From: an uncultured Lachnospiraceae bacterium
GTDB taxonomy: Bacteria > Bacillota > Clostridia > Lachnospirales > Lachnospiraceae
DNA: 64,000 nt
Assembly: GCA_910579735.1 (NCBI GenBank)
Contig: CAJTUZ010000013.1
Location: forward strand, 4,883 to 68,882
Reading direction: 5' to 3'
Below, one piece after another: positions 17,857 through 26,866 of the stretch (the stretch's first letter is position 1; each line of letters begins with the position of its first letter). The notes below the pieces were generated by a model. The model had not been told where the DNA came from, did not search any database, and worked only from the letters and a program-made list of their open reading frames with translations. The position numbers and the translations under genes are program-made.

Positions 17857-18056
17857 ACATTTCCGAAATATTACCGTTTCTCATTCCACTTGCTGTTGCA
17901 CAGTTTGCATTGTTAGGCTATGCCCTGTGGCACATCCTTACGCATGAACAGTATAAACGCGGCAGCCGTGCCTTATGGCTGGTCGTTGTCATTGCCGGCA
18001 TGCAGTTTATCGGACCGGTTTTATATTTTATTCTGGGAAAAGAGGACAGACAATGA
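17853..18056 (+). CDS. Small PLDc_N-domain membrane protein
   Basis: 67 residues with two hydrophobic segments (about 7-29 and 41-61) separated by a basic loop, ending in the PLDc_N signature GPVLYFILGKEDR. AAAGGAG precedes its start, which overlaps the regulator stop as ATGA, and its stop overlaps the ATPase start as ATGA. Such small proteins are commonly found with ABC-2 exporters; the exact role is unknown. Confidence 0.85.
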   Translation: MNISEILPFLIPLAVAQFALLGYALWHILTHEQYKRGSRALWLVVVIAGMQFIGPVLYFILGKEDRQ

Positions 18057-18955
18057 GTATTTTAGAACTTTCCCATGTCAACAAATCATTCGGCACAAAT
18101 AAAGTTATCGACGACCTCAGTTTTTCCGTACCCGAACATTCTATTTTCGGCTTTATCGGACAAAACGGCGCCGGTAAGACCACAACCATGAAAATGATCC
18201 TCGGTCTTCTAAAACCCGACAGCGGACAGATCACCGTTCATAAACAGCTCGTATCTTTCGGGCAGAACAGCACCAATCAATATATCGGTTATCTGCCGGA
18301 CGTTCCGTCGTTTTATGATTTTATGACGTCTGCTGAATATTTGACAATGTGCGGACAAATTACGGGAATGACAAATGCACAGATCAAAAAACGCAGCGCA
18401 GAACTGCTCAGATTAGTAGGCCTTGAACAAAGCAGACAATATATACGCGGATTTTCACGCGGCATGAAGCAGCGGCTCGGCATTGCGCAGGCGCTTTTAA
18501 ACAGCCCGAAACTTCTTATATGCGACGAACCGACTTCTGCTCTTGATCCGGCCGGCCGAAAAGAAATTCTGGATATTCTGTGCTCTGTAAAAGAGCATAC
18601 GACCGTGCTGTTTTCCACGCACATCCTCTCCGATGTGGAACGGATCTGTGACCGGATCGCTCTTTTGCACAACGGGCGGCTTTCCTTAAACGGCACCTTG
18701 GAAGAAATAAAAAGCATGAAAAAAGGCGGGCGGATAGAGGTGGAATTCTGCAATGCCAAAGATGCCGAAGCATTTATGCTTCTTTATCCGGACAGCATTC
18801 ATACAAACGAAACGACATTACAGCTTTTAAGCAAAGGGGAACACAGTATGGCAGAAATTATGACACAATTGTCACACAACAGCCTTTCTCTGCGAAGACT
18901 GGAAAAACTCGAACCCCATTTGGAAGATTTGTTTTTGGAGGTAACGGCAAAATGA
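18053..18955 (+). CDS. ABC transporter ATP-binding protein
   Basis: 300-residue ATPase of the CcmA/ABC-2 exporter class. Walker A GQNGAGKTT (about 37-45), signature segment FSRGMKQRLGIAQALL, Walker B LLICDEP and the H-loop in STHILSD are all present. The C-terminal 80 residues form a substrate-independent extension. The start overlaps the PLDc_N stop; a longer upstream frame is only read-through. It pairs with the adjoining permease; the exported substrate is unknown. Confidence 0.95.
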   Translation: MSILELSHVNKSFGTNKVIDDLSFSVPEHSIFGFIGQNGAGKTTTMKMILGLLKPDSGQITVHKQLVSFGQNSTNQYIGYLPDVPSFYDFMTSAEYLTMCGQITGMTNAQIKKRSAELLRLVGLEQSRQYIRGFSRGMKQRLGIAQALLNSPKLLICDEPTSALDPAGRKEILDILCSVKEHTTVLFSTHILSDVERICDRIALLHNGRLSLNGTLEEIKSMKKGGRIEVEFCNAKDAEAFMLLYPDSIHTNETTLQLLSKGEHSMAEIMTQLSHNSLSLRRLEKLEPHLEDLFLEVTAK

Positions 18956-19722
18956 AACAGTTTCTTACATTCACCAAAAAAGAGCTTCTCGAACAGCTCC
19001 GCACAGGAAAACTGCTGATCCTGACGATTCTGTTTATCCTGTTCGGCATCATGAATCCTGCCATGGCAAAGCTCACGCCATGGATCATGGAAATCAGTGC
19101 GGACCGGCTTGCAGAAAGCGGCATGATCCTGCAGAAAACAGAAGTAAATGCACTGACTTCCTGGGCACAGTTTTTTAAGAACATGCCGATCGCGCTGATT
19201 ATTTTTATCGTGATGTCAGGTAATATTTTCACGACAGAATACCAGACCGGTACGCTGATCAATGTAGTCACGAAGGGGATAAAACGGTATAAGATCCTGG
19301 CTGCCAAAACGATCGTTATGGCGCTTTTATGGACCCTCGAATATCTTCTTGCTTTCGGGATCACCTATGTTTATACCGCATACTTCTGGGATGAAAGCAT
19401 CGTCCGCAATGTGGCCTTTGCCTCCTTTTCCCTTTTCTTGGCCGGCTTGTGGCTGATCAGTATCATCCCGCTTGCTTCGGGCCTCACTTCTCAGTCCTTT
19501 GCCGTTTTGCTCACGACCGGGGCCGCTTTTCTCGCTGCATATTTGTTTGGTATGCTGCCTGACTGCGCTGATTTTTCACCGAGCCGTCTTTTTTCGTCGC
19601 CCGCCCTTTTGACGGGAGAGGGCCGCTTAACGGATTATACGCCTGCCCTGGTCACGACATCACTGCTCCTTGTACTAAACACTGCCGCGGCTGTCATCTT
19701 TTTTAATAAAAAAAGTCTCTGA
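18952..19722 (+). CDS. ABC-2 type permease
   Basis: 256-residue membrane subunit with six hydrophobic segments, starting with MKQFLTFTKKELLEQLRTGK, the amphipathic N-terminus typical of ABC-2 permeases. GGAGG stands ten bases before the start, which overlaps the ATPase stop as ATGA. It is the final gene of the XRE/PLDc_N/ATPase/permease operon and converges on the MutS2-like gene 28 bp away, with no clear terminator. Confidence 0.9.
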   Translation: MKQFLTFTKKELLEQLRTGKLLILTILFILFGIMNPAMAKLTPWIMEISADRLAESGMILQKTEVNALTSWAQFFKNMPIALIIFIVMSGNIFTTEYQTGTLINVVTKGIKRYKILAAKTIVMALLWTLEYLLAFGITYVYTAYFWDESIVRNVAFASFSLFLAGLWLISIIPLASGLTSQSFAVLLTTGAAFLAAYLFGMLPDCADFSPSRLFSSPALLTGEGRLTDYTPALVTTSLLLVLNTAAAVIFFNKKSL

Positions 19723-19750
19723 CCGCAGGGAGAACCGTCTGCATTTGATT

Positions 19751-21688
19751 TTATTCCAATGTGATCTGTTCTCCTTCCACATATTTTCTTTCCATTTGGT
19801 GGCGCAGCTTACGGTTTTCTACGGTATCGAAAAGTATGGAGAAATCATAATCTTCGGGGTATAACTCTCCCGCCGCGACATGCAGCTTCACCCGTTTATG
19901 ATTGATCCATATCTTTTTGCCCGGCATCTGGACCCGCAGAACGCCTTTTTCATTTGCCGGCACACATACGATACCGATCTTCTTCTCAGGATATACCATG
20001 ACGCTGTCTCCGAGGTGAAACTGCGGGATTTCTTCTCCCCGGTGTACAATCTTTTTCTTACGGATCTTCGGCGCATATTCTTTCCGAAGCGACACGTTGT
20101 CCTGTGCGGCTTCCTCCTTCCGCATATTTCCTTCCGCCAAACCGTACGGACTTTCTGTGCCATACGCCGCGGCCGCAGCCGTCCGCAGCATCCCATCCGG
20201 CATACCAAGCCGTCTGGCAATATAAAATGCACAGCTCTCTCCGGCCTCTCCGATGATCATCCGATAGAGCGGGCGCAGACTTTCCCTGTCAAAGGTCATT
20301 CTCGCATTGATGATACCCTGTTCCTTCTCCGCATACTGTTTTACTTCCGGATAATGCGTCGTCACAAGAAACAGCGCGCCGCTTTTTTTCAATTCTTCGA
20401 GAATGGCGATCGCTATTCCCATCCCTTCCGTCGGGTCCGTTCCCGAGCCGAGTTCATCCATTATGACAAGACTGTCACGATTTACCTTATGCAGGATATC
20501 AAGTACATTGGTGATATGCGCGGAAAACGTGGAAAGATTCTCCGACAAATTCTGTCCATCGCCGATATCGCACAGAAAATTACTGTTCATGCAGATTTGC
20601 GCTTCCATACAGGATACATGCAGACCGCACTGTGCCATCAAGGCGTTTAAGGCGACCGTTTTGATCGCTACTGTTTTTCCTCCTGTATTGGGTCCGGTGA
20701 TCACGACGCCGTTTATCTTTTCTCCCTCTCTCTCCTTCCCGATCTCAAACTGCAGCGGAACGCAGACTTCTTTGTCCATCAGGGGATGTCTTGCTTCTTT
20801 TAACAAAATAAACCGCTCCGTATTGATCTGCGGTTCCGTCCCGTCATATTGCAGGCTCAGTTTCCCTTTGGAAAAAATATAATCGAGCTTTTCCATAACG
20901 CGCATATCCTCTTCAATGATTTCACTGTTGTCCGCAACCATTACCGTCAGCTCATACAGGATCCTGCGTTCTTCATTTTCCTCATCGATCATAAGCGACT
21001 GCAGCTCCTCATGATACTTCGTGACGGCAGACGGCTCCATAAACAGCGTATTGCCTGTAGAAGATTTATCGATCACCGTACCGCTTATTTTAAACTTATA
21101 CTCTTTTTTCACCGGGATGCAGAGGTGTCCGTTACGTACGGTGCTGAAGCTGTCCGACATACATTCCTTATTCGCCCGCATGACCGCTTCCGCCTTCTCT
21201 TTCATCCGTTCCTTCGTTCTTTCCATATCTCTTCGAAGCGTCTCCAACAGCTTAGACGCCATATCGTCCACTCTGCCGTTTCGAATCTGCATCTGGATGA
21301 TATCTTTTACCTCTTCGAGATCATTCAGATTCTCTTCGTAATAGGCAAGAGGAATATCGTACTGTTTCCCTCTGCTCAGATAATTTTTCAGCCGCATCAC
21401 GGCAACAAGCGCCTGCCCTGTTTCTTCAAGCTGCGTACAGCTTAAACAGTCCCCTTTTTGCGCTATGCCCAGATATTCTCCTATCCCCGCCAGCGAAACA
21501 AGCGGAGGATTACCGCCTTTCTCAATCAGAAGTCTCGCCTGGGTCGTCTCTCTTAGTTTCGTAAGCAGACGGCTTTCCGAAAGTTCCGGGACTTCTTCCT
21601 TGATCTTCTTTTTAGCGCTTTCCGTCAGCGCAAAGTCCGACCATATTTCTTTTATCTTATCAAATTCCAATATAAATTCTGCATTCAT
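19751..21688 (-). CDS. MutS2-like ATPase lacking the Smr domain
   Basis: 645-residue member of the MutS2 group. The order is core and coiled-coil clamp (about 30-300, with SSTGNTLFMEP), ATPase with GPNTGGKT Walker A, MDELGSGTDPTEG Walker B/signature and TTHYPEVK, then a KOW-like segment (LGDSVMVYPEKKIG, about 555-600). The protein stops shortly after; canonical MutS2 is about 780 residues and ends in an Smr nuclease domain. Bacillus MutS2 is known to act on collided ribosomes. GGAGG precedes the chosen ATG. The gene is preceded by a structured leader with a short ORF and terminator, so expression is probably attenuated (inference). Confidence 0.88.
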   Translation of the reverse strand: MNAEFILEFDKIKEIWSDFALTESAKKKIKEEVPELSESRLLTKLRETTQARLLIEKGGNPPLVSLAGIGEYLGIAQKGDCLSCTQLEETGQALVAVMRLKNYLSRGKQYDIPLAYYEENLNDLEEVKDIIQMQIRNGRVDDMASKLLETLRRDMERTKERMKEKAEAVMRANKECMSDSFSTVRNGHLCIPVKKEYKFKISGTVIDKSSTGNTLFMEPSAVTKYHEELQSLMIDEENEERRILYELTVMVADNSEIIEEDMRVMEKLDYIFSKGKLSLQYDGTEPQINTERFILLKEARHPLMDKEVCVPLQFEIGKEREGEKINGVVITGPNTGGKTVAIKTVALNALMAQCGLHVSCMEAQICMNSNFLCDIGDGQNLSENLSTFSAHITNVLDILHKVNRDSLVIMDELGSGTDPTEGMGIAIAILEELKKSGALFLVTTHYPEVKQYAEKEQGIINARMTFDRESLRPLYRMIIGEAGESCAFYIARRLGMPDGMLRTAAAAAYGTESPYGLAEGNMRKEEAAQDNVSLRKEYAPKIRKKKIVHRGEEIPQFHLGDSVMVYPEKKIGIVCVPANEKGVLRVQMPGKKIWINHKRVKLHVAAGELYPEDYDFSILFDTVENRKLRHQMERKYVEGEQITLE

Positions 21689-21780
21689 GATTTTCCTCCA
21701 AATCAATCTATAAACGATAATCGACGAACCGTACGGTCTGCTCTGCGCATCCGGCGACGTCCTTTCCAGTAAAATAAGAA

Positions 21781-21819
21781 GACCATGCACATCTGCCCAA
21801 AGCTATGGCGTGCATGGTC
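21781..21819 (-). other. Promoter-proximal hairpin in the MutS2-like mRNA leader
   Basis: GACCATGCAC and GTGCATGGTC form a perfect 10-bp stem with a 19-base loop that itself contains GCC/GGC. On the minus strand it is followed by a loosely U-rich stretch, so it may be a second weak terminator or part of an alternative fold with the hairpin at 21873-21894. Confidence 0.6.
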
Positions 21820-21866
21820 TGTCGGTTCCTATCGCATGAAAAACAGTTTCGGTGATTTCTCCCGTT

Positions 21867-21894
21867 AAAAACAGCATGACCAAACAGCCATGCT
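21867..21894 (-). terminator. Leader terminator (attenuator) upstream of the MutS2-like gene
   Basis: Minus strand AGCATGGC, six-base loop, GTCATGCT and then GTTTTT. It lies inside the transcribed leader, 150 nt after the leader ORF stop and about 180 nt before the MutS2-like start, so it would stop most transcripts unless disrupted. Upstream in the same leader is a tight GC hairpin, CCGGCGG/CCGCCGG, at 21966-21981. Confidence 0.7.
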
Positions 21895-22046
21895 TTCTAT
21901 TTCCATTGTTTCATAGGAAAACACAAAAATATAAAAATATGCTAAGCTCTTTGTAAGGCAGATATCCGGCGGCACCGCCGGCACGAAGGCAGACTCCTAT
22001 CCTGTACTTGGAAAAATACCCGAATATTTTCGTCCTTCGCAGCTAT

Positions 22047-22085
22047 TTAATTTGCAATATTCTCCATCCCAACAATGCTTAACAT
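22047..22085 (-). CDS. 12-residue leader peptide upstream of the MutS2-like gene
   Basis: An ATG five bases after a perfect AAGGAGG (22091-22097) opens a 12-codon frame, MLSIVGMENIAN, ending in TAA. It lies about 20 nt after the predicted transcription start. The strong ribosome binding site before so short a frame, plus a downstream terminator, resembles leaders controlling ribosome-targeted resistance genes. No homologue is claimed. Confidence 0.65.
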   Translation of the reverse strand: MLSIVGMENIAN

Positions 22086-22113
22086 AAAATCCTCCTTATT
22101 TTTTGATAGTATC

Positions 22114-22142
22114 ATCATATAGGGGTACAAAGGATTTGTCAA
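22114..22142 (-). promoter_or_regulatory. Sigma-A promoter of the MutS2-like leader
   Basis: Minus strand TTGACA (22137-22142), 17-base spacer, TATGAT (22114-22119): one mismatch from consensus. It implies a leader of about 400 nt before the MutS2-like start. Confidence 0.85.
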
Positions 22143-22154
22143 CCGGAAAATGAT

Positions 22155-22484
22155 TCACTGATCCTTTTTCTTTTTTCTGACCTTTTTCTCGGGCAGTTCC
22201 GGGTACATGGCCCGCACCATTTCCTGCAGCAGCTCTCTATTCTCCAGGATCGTAACAGGCAGCATCGGCTTAGCGCCTGCATACGGCGGTTCCGCCTCGC
22301 TCTCCGGCATATACTCTTTACCGGCCTGCGTTACTTTTACCATAAACCCGGGTTCATAGATGCCGCCGAATATTTTCTCTTTATAGTAAAATACATAGCC
22401 GCCCATCATCGGAATATTCCGGACCTCTTCAAGTCCTTCCAACTGTTCCATAATATACGCGGCAAGTTCTTTATTGTCTGCCAT
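22155..22484 (-). CDS. TfoX N-terminal-domain protein
   Basis: 109 residues with the TfoX-N fold signature: IPMMGGYVFYYKEKIFGGIYEPGFMVKV around 24-52 and a lysine-rich C-terminus. Many such proteins in Firmicutes are small and are not proven competence regulators. The start is the Met of MADNKEL after AAAGGAG; the longer frame overlaps the AraC remnant and is discarded. It lies 55 bp after the AraC-like gene on the same strand. Confidence 0.8.
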   Translation of the reverse strand: MADNKELAAYIMEQLEGLEEVRNIPMMGGYVFYYKEKIFGGIYEPGFMVKVTQAGKEYMPESEAEPPYAGAKPMLPVTILENRELLQEMVRAMYPELPEKKVRKKKKDQ

Positions 22485-22539
22485 AAGACCGGCTCCTTTC
22501 TTTTCTGCCCTTAACGCCTGCAGGACTGCAGGCATCTTT

Positions 22540-23266
22540 CTATCCACGGTATGACAGTGCATACCGCCTCGCCTGCGCGGCTCCCATTGCATGAAATTTC
22601 TTAAAATCCCGCAGCAGATGCGGCTGGTCCGTATAACCATACTGACAGACCGCATCCAGTATTCGAAACTGCGGCAGAAACAACATGTCATGCCACAGAT
22701 TCTGATAACGGATCAACATAGCGATCTGTTTGGGCGGCATTCCGATATTTTCTGCAAAAATACGCTCCAACTGTCTGACGCCGACCGGAAGTGTTTTGGA
22801 AAGACCGCCGATTTCTATATTCCCCTTTTTCTGTACAATTTCTGACATGGCCGTCATAAATATTTCCTGCTGATTTCCGCTGCGGATATGTTTTAGAAGA
22901 TACCGCTCGGCCAGCCGGATCCTTTCTTCCATTCGGACGACTTCAAATAACTGCGGTTCTATTTCTTTTTGTAATCTTTCAAAAAACGCCCGCAGAAAGA
23001 AATGTCCGATCGTCGATCCCGCAGAATGTTCCCACAATCCGGTTGTCTGCAGAATAAACCCTGAAAATAATATCCACGCAGGTATCCGGTATAATGATCT
23101 GCGAACGCAGAAAATCCTGCGCGTCTGTCCGATACGGCATCCTGCTGCCCCAGAAGCATCGGATGTAAGGTTTCAGCGCCTCACAGGGTTCATATTCCGC
23201 ATAAACTTCGTTATGCATAAACGGAGCCGCCGTAATAGGATGATATAGCCGGTGTAGATTCATCAA
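22540..23266 (-). pseudogene. AraC-family regulator with a frameshift
   Basis: The N-terminal half (from 23266) encodes MMNLHRLYHPITAAPFMHNE and the conserved FCGIDDRTF of DUF6597-type AraC regulators, then hits a stop at 22979. The C-terminal half (to 22540), in another frame, encodes the AraC helix-turn-helix with LERIFAENIGMPPKQIAMLI and the second helix pair. Removing one base from the T6 run (plus-strand A6 at 22981-22986) joins them as SAGVFERLQKEIEPQLFE. Even when joined, about 40 residues that usually follow the FCGIDDR segment seem absent, so an older deletion is likely. Slippage making some full-length protein cannot be excluded. Confidence 0.75.
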
Positions 23267-23390
23267 CTGTTCCTTCCTGGAAATGCGATCACATCAGTTT
23301 TTTGCTATTTTCATTTTATCAGAATGACAATTGCTTTTCCATAAGAAAATATCTTCCTTTTTCCGGCTCCCGCAGCCGCCTCCGTACGCT

Positions 23391-24785
23391 CTAACAGATA
23401 TTCTGCAGCCACACTCCTTTTTTCACCAGAACAAATCCGATTCCGCACTTGATCCAGTCCGCAATCTGCACCATGGCAAAAATGGCAATGACGGGAATCG
23501 GTGTAAAACGGCTTAACACGTAAGCCACCGGAACGCTGACGCACCAGACAAATACGCTGTCAAACAAAAACGTGACTATCGTTTTCCCGCCGGAGCGCAG
23601 TGTGAAATAGGCCGCGTGCATAAATGCCGCCTGGGGCATAAAGATCGCCTGTGCGATAATAAACTGTACCGCCAGAGCCCTGACTTCATCCGTCGTATTA
23701 TAGATGCGCGGGAACAGAGGCGCTATCAGAACCATCAAAGCCGCTATACACACGCAGCTGCCAACGGAAAAAGCGATGATCTTATTGTCGGTGTCTCTGG
23801 CTTCTTCCATCTTACCGGCTCCCAGAAGCTGTCCAATGATGATAGCAACCGCATCACCCATGGCGATAAATACGACATTGAACACGCCGTTGATGGTATT
23901 GGCAATATTCAGTCCCGCTATGACTTCCAGTCCTCTTATGGAATAGCACTGTGTGAGCATTGCCATTCCCGCAGACCACATGGTTTCGTTGATCAGAAGC
24001 GGCGCGCCCTTGATAAAATATTTTCCCGCAAGATGTCCGGGAACTTTTAAGGTTCTATAGATTCCAACGATATAGGGATTCTTTTCTTTGTGCCGATGTG
24101 TCCAGACAATAACGATCCCGGCCTCGACATAACGGGAGATCACCGTAGCAACACCGGCGCCTACAACGCCAAGTTCCGGCAGTCCGAACTTTCCGTATAT
24201 CAACAGATAATTCAGGCATAAATTCACGAAAACGGCGGCGATGCCCGCTTTCATCGGCACCACCGTCTCGCCGCATTCACGCAGTGTACTGACATAAGCC
24301 TGCACGGCCATAAAAGCCGGCAGTCCAAACAGCATGACATACAGATAATTCTTCCCATAGTGCAGCGCCGCCTGCAGATCCCCGCCATCGCTGCTGCCGT
24401 TTAAGTACATCCGGATCAGACCATCGCCGGCCAGAAGAAGAAACAGTACCGCACCGGTAGTCAAAATCAGGGCCATCCAGAATTTATAGCGGAATGTCTG
24501 CCTGATGCCTTCGTCGTCCTTCTGCCCGAAATACTGCGCGGTAAAAATACCCGCTCCGGCAAGTCCCCCGAATATGCATAAATAATATACCATCAGAAGC
24601 TGGTTGACGATCGCTACGCCGGACATCTGCTCCGTGCCGATCTGTCCCACCATAATATTATCCAACATACCTACGAAATTCGTAATGCCGTTTTGCAGCA
24701 TGATGGGCACGGCTACTGCCAGGACCATCTTATAAAAAGCCTTATCCCCTATGAATTTTCTTCTTATTTTACCTGATCCGTTCAT
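23391..24785 (-). CDS. MATE-family efflux transporter
   Basis: 464 residues with twelve predicted membrane segments and the two-lobe repeat of MATE antiporters: VPIMLQNGITNFVGMLDNIMVGQIGTE at the N-terminus and the matching APLLINETMWSAGMAMLTQ in the second half. It probably exports a drug or metabolite using a cation gradient; substrate unknown. AGGAG precedes the ATG. It lies on the same strand as its neighbours but with gaps over 100 bp, so it is probably monocistronic. Confidence 0.93.
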   Translation of the reverse strand: MNGSGKIRRKFIGDKAFYKMVLAVAVPIMLQNGITNFVGMLDNIMVGQIGTEQMSGVAIVNQLLMVYYLCIFGGLAGAGIFTAQYFGQKDDEGIRQTFRYKFWMALILTTGAVLFLLLAGDGLIRMYLNGSSDGGDLQAALHYGKNYLYVMLFGLPAFMAVQAYVSTLRECGETVVPMKAGIAAVFVNLCLNYLLIYGKFGLPELGVVGAGVATVISRYVEAGIVIVWTHRHKEKNPYIVGIYRTLKVPGHLAGKYFIKGAPLLINETMWSAGMAMLTQCYSIRGLEVIAGLNIANTINGVFNVVFIAMGDAVAIIIGQLLGAGKMEEARDTDNKIIAFSVGSCVCIAALMVLIAPLFPRIYNTTDEVRALAVQFIIAQAIFMPQAAFMHAAYFTLRSGGKTIVTFLFDSVFVWCVSVPVAYVLSRFTPIPVIAIFAMVQIADWIKCGIGFVLVKKGVWLQNIC

Positions 24786-24964
24786 CGTCTTTTCTCCTGC
24801 CTGTCTTTATAGCAGACGCACCTGTGAATCATTTTCCATGCCCGGGCGCTATCCGTATATTATGACATCTTTCTTTCGCGTAGTCCTATCATTATATCGC
24901 AACCACGGACAAATGCAAGCATTTTTTTTACGGTTGGCAGAAGTCGGAAATCTGTCAGAATATT

Positions 24965-25690
24965 TTATAAAACAAACATCAGAAACAGGAAGAAATAAGC
25001 TTTTTTAAAGTCCCTGTTAACCAGAAGATAAACGCTTCCCATAGCAAATCCAAGAACGATTCCCACAATCCCCGTAAGCAGATTCTTCGTAAAAATATGC
25101 GCAAGTCCCCATGTCAGTCCGCAGATCACACCGCCATACGGAATCTGTTCGTTATGGAACCAGACTTCACATGCTTTCTGCCCAAATACGATAATGAGCA
25201 AAAACAGCATCGTTTCAAACAGATAATACAGATATTGAAAGGAAAACAGGACCGGTCCTTTCCCGGCATACTCCAGATATATCTTAAATCCTCCCCATGA
25301 AATGGTGTCTTCGGCAAATGCCAGCGCTACAAACAGGATACAGACGCCCCACTGCCAGGCTTTCATCCGCGCCCCCTTTTTTAACAGCAAAAAGTTATAT
25401 TTCGTTTCGGATTTCCTGATCAGTACACCGGCAAATACACCCCAGGTAACACATGTGACAATCCAGTGCAGGATCATCTGTATCCCCGAAAACTCCTGCA
25501 TCGGTACGCCATACAGAAAAGGTTCCAGCCAAAAAGCATAAATGACTTCCATGCCAAGTCCCATAAAAGCATATAATCCTAAATTAAGATAATCGCCGCC
25601 CCTGACTCCGTTCTGTGCGCTTTTCCTGTCTGTTTTATTCCTACCTGTTCTTATCGTTCCGTTCCCGGTTACAGCCTCACTTTTCATCAT
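24965..25690 (-). CDS. Polytopic membrane protein, possibly CPBP-like
   Basis: 241 residues with about seven hydrophobic segments after a polar N-terminus. The C-terminal GLTWGLAHIFTKN and GFAMGSVYLL recall the third and fourth motifs of CPBP (Abi) intramembrane proteases, but the first EE..R motif is not clear (FETMLFLLIIVFGQ stands there), so activity is doubtful. It overlaps the DUF3021 gene by 14 bases and completes a LytTR-DUF3021-membrane protein operon. Confidence 0.6.
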   Translation of the reverse strand: MMKSEAVTGNGTIRTGRNKTDRKSAQNGVRGGDYLNLGLYAFMGLGMEVIYAFWLEPFLYGVPMQEFSGIQMILHWIVTCVTWGVFAGVLIRKSETKYNFLLLKKGARMKAWQWGVCILFVALAFAEDTISWGGFKIYLEYAGKGPVLFSFQYLYYLFETMLFLLIIVFGQKACEVWFHNEQIPYGGVICGLTWGLAHIFTKNLLTGIVGIVLGFAMGSVYLLVNRDFKKAYFFLFLMFVL

Positions 25691-26114
25691 GACCGTTATT
25701 CTCCTTTATCTTTTTTAAATCCTGATTCGCCCGTTTGATCTCATAAAACACGGACACATAATATACGACCACCCCGATCGCATATGGTATCGTAAAAGAC
25801 AGAAACATATCCCGATAGGCATCTTCATGCAGCGGCTCAAATCTCCCGGAGATCCATGTGATCAGCATGACACACGCAATCAGAAGCATATACTGCACCG
25901 CAATACAGAGCAGCAGCGGATATTGCTGAAACCGGTAGTACTGTGATAGTACAAAGGCTGCCGCAAGTGATAAAAAAAACATGGTCAGCAGATTTTTCTG
26001 ATCATTTCCGAAAACATTCTGAAAGACTGCCTCCAGTAGAATTTTTCCGAGTGAGAGCATCGCATAGATCGTACATACAACGCCCCAAAAATTATGCTTA
26101 TTAATGATCTTCAT
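25677..26114 (-). CDS. DUF3021-like membrane protein
   Basis: 145 residues with four hydrophobic segments and a charged C-terminal tail (EIKRANQDLKKIKENNG), matching small DUF3021 proteins that usually accompany LytTR regulators. It starts 22 bp after the LytTR stop; the ribosome binding site AAAGGA is rather distant, so translation may depend on the upstream gene. It probably modulates the LytTR protein or senses membrane state (inference). Confidence 0.75.
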   Translation of the reverse strand: MKIINKHNFWGVVCTIYAMLSLGKILLEAVFQNVFGNDQKNLLTMFFLSLAAAFVLSQYYRFQQYPLLLCIAVQYMLLIACVMLITWISGRFEPLHEDAYRDMFLSFTIPYAIGVVVYYVSVFYEIKRANQDLKKIKENNGHDEK

Positions 26115-26136
26115 AGCAAACACCGTTCCTTTCCCG

Positions 26137-26583
26137 TTATATTTTCCGTATGCGCGCCAGTGCATCCAGAAAAGATTTCTTGTACGTCCTGTTGAGGATC
26201 AGAATCTCTCCATTATCCATATGCAGTCTAAGCCGCATATTCAGATCCGCTTTTACCCGGGAAACCTTATACAGGTTCACGACCATGGATTTTCCAATCT
26301 GTACGAATCCGTTTTTCTCATAGCTTTCTAAAAACCCCCGCATACTGTATTCCAGTTGATATACTTCTTTTTCCTGGTATGCAAAAAGCTTTCTGTCCAC
26401 CACTTCCAGATAATAGATACTGTCAGGGTGCAGCCTGTGCAGAACATCATCCTTTTTCCCCATAAGTCCCTCAAAGGAGGAAAAGAAATTACGGATAATG
26501 CCGATCTTCTCCGTTTCTTCCCGAAAATGTATATCGACATGGTCTTCCTGCAGTTTCGGTTCCCTATGATATCGTACTTTCAT
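26137..26583 (-). CDS. LytTR-family transcriptional regulator
   Basis: 148 residues, consisting mostly of a LytTR DNA-binding domain (about 45-145) with SIYYLEVVDRKLFAYQEKEVY and FVQIGKSMVVNLYKVSRV. No receiver domain is present. The start is the Met of MKVRYHREP behind a GGGGG stretch; the longer frame runs back through the neighbouring terminator and is rejected. It is followed by DUF3021 and a membrane protein, a common regulator/membrane partner arrangement. Confidence 0.88.
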   Translation of the reverse strand: MKVRYHREPKLQEDHVDIHFREETEKIGIIRNFFSSFEGLMGKKDDVLHRLHPDSIYYLEVVDRKLFAYQEKEVYQLEYSMRGFLESYEKNGFVQIGKSMVVNLYKVSRVKADLNMRLRLHMDNGEILILNRTYKKSFLDALARIRKI

Positions 26584-26744
26584 ATCCAACCCCCATCTTC
26601 TTTCTATCTTTTCAAATACAATTGCAGCTGCTGTATTTTTTTCATTATAGCAGACCGTCTCCCACGCGCAAGAAGCGCATGCGCACGTTGCAAATGGAAA
26701 CACGCATGCTGCGTTTTGCACCGCAGTCCTGCACGTCCGTTGAC

Positions 26745-26791
26745 AAAAAAACACCCTTAAGTGTACGCGCAATGCGTATCCATAAGGGTGT
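26745..26791 (-). terminator. Intrinsic terminator after the flagellin gene
   Basis: Minus strand ACACCCTTA ... TAAGGGTGT with an extended inner pairing (ATACGC/GCGTAC), followed by seven T. It separates flagellin from the LytTR operon. Confidence 0.92.
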
Positions 26792-26866
26792 ATGTTACAT
26801 GGTTCTATTCTGTTCCCACATTAGATTCCAACAGCTCCTGTTGTTTACAGTCCTGCTGTCTTCTCT

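Noticed and set aside
22155..22691. Longer TfoX-like protein of 178 residues
   Set aside because: The added N-terminus overlaps the AraC coding region in another frame; AAAGGAG supports 22484.
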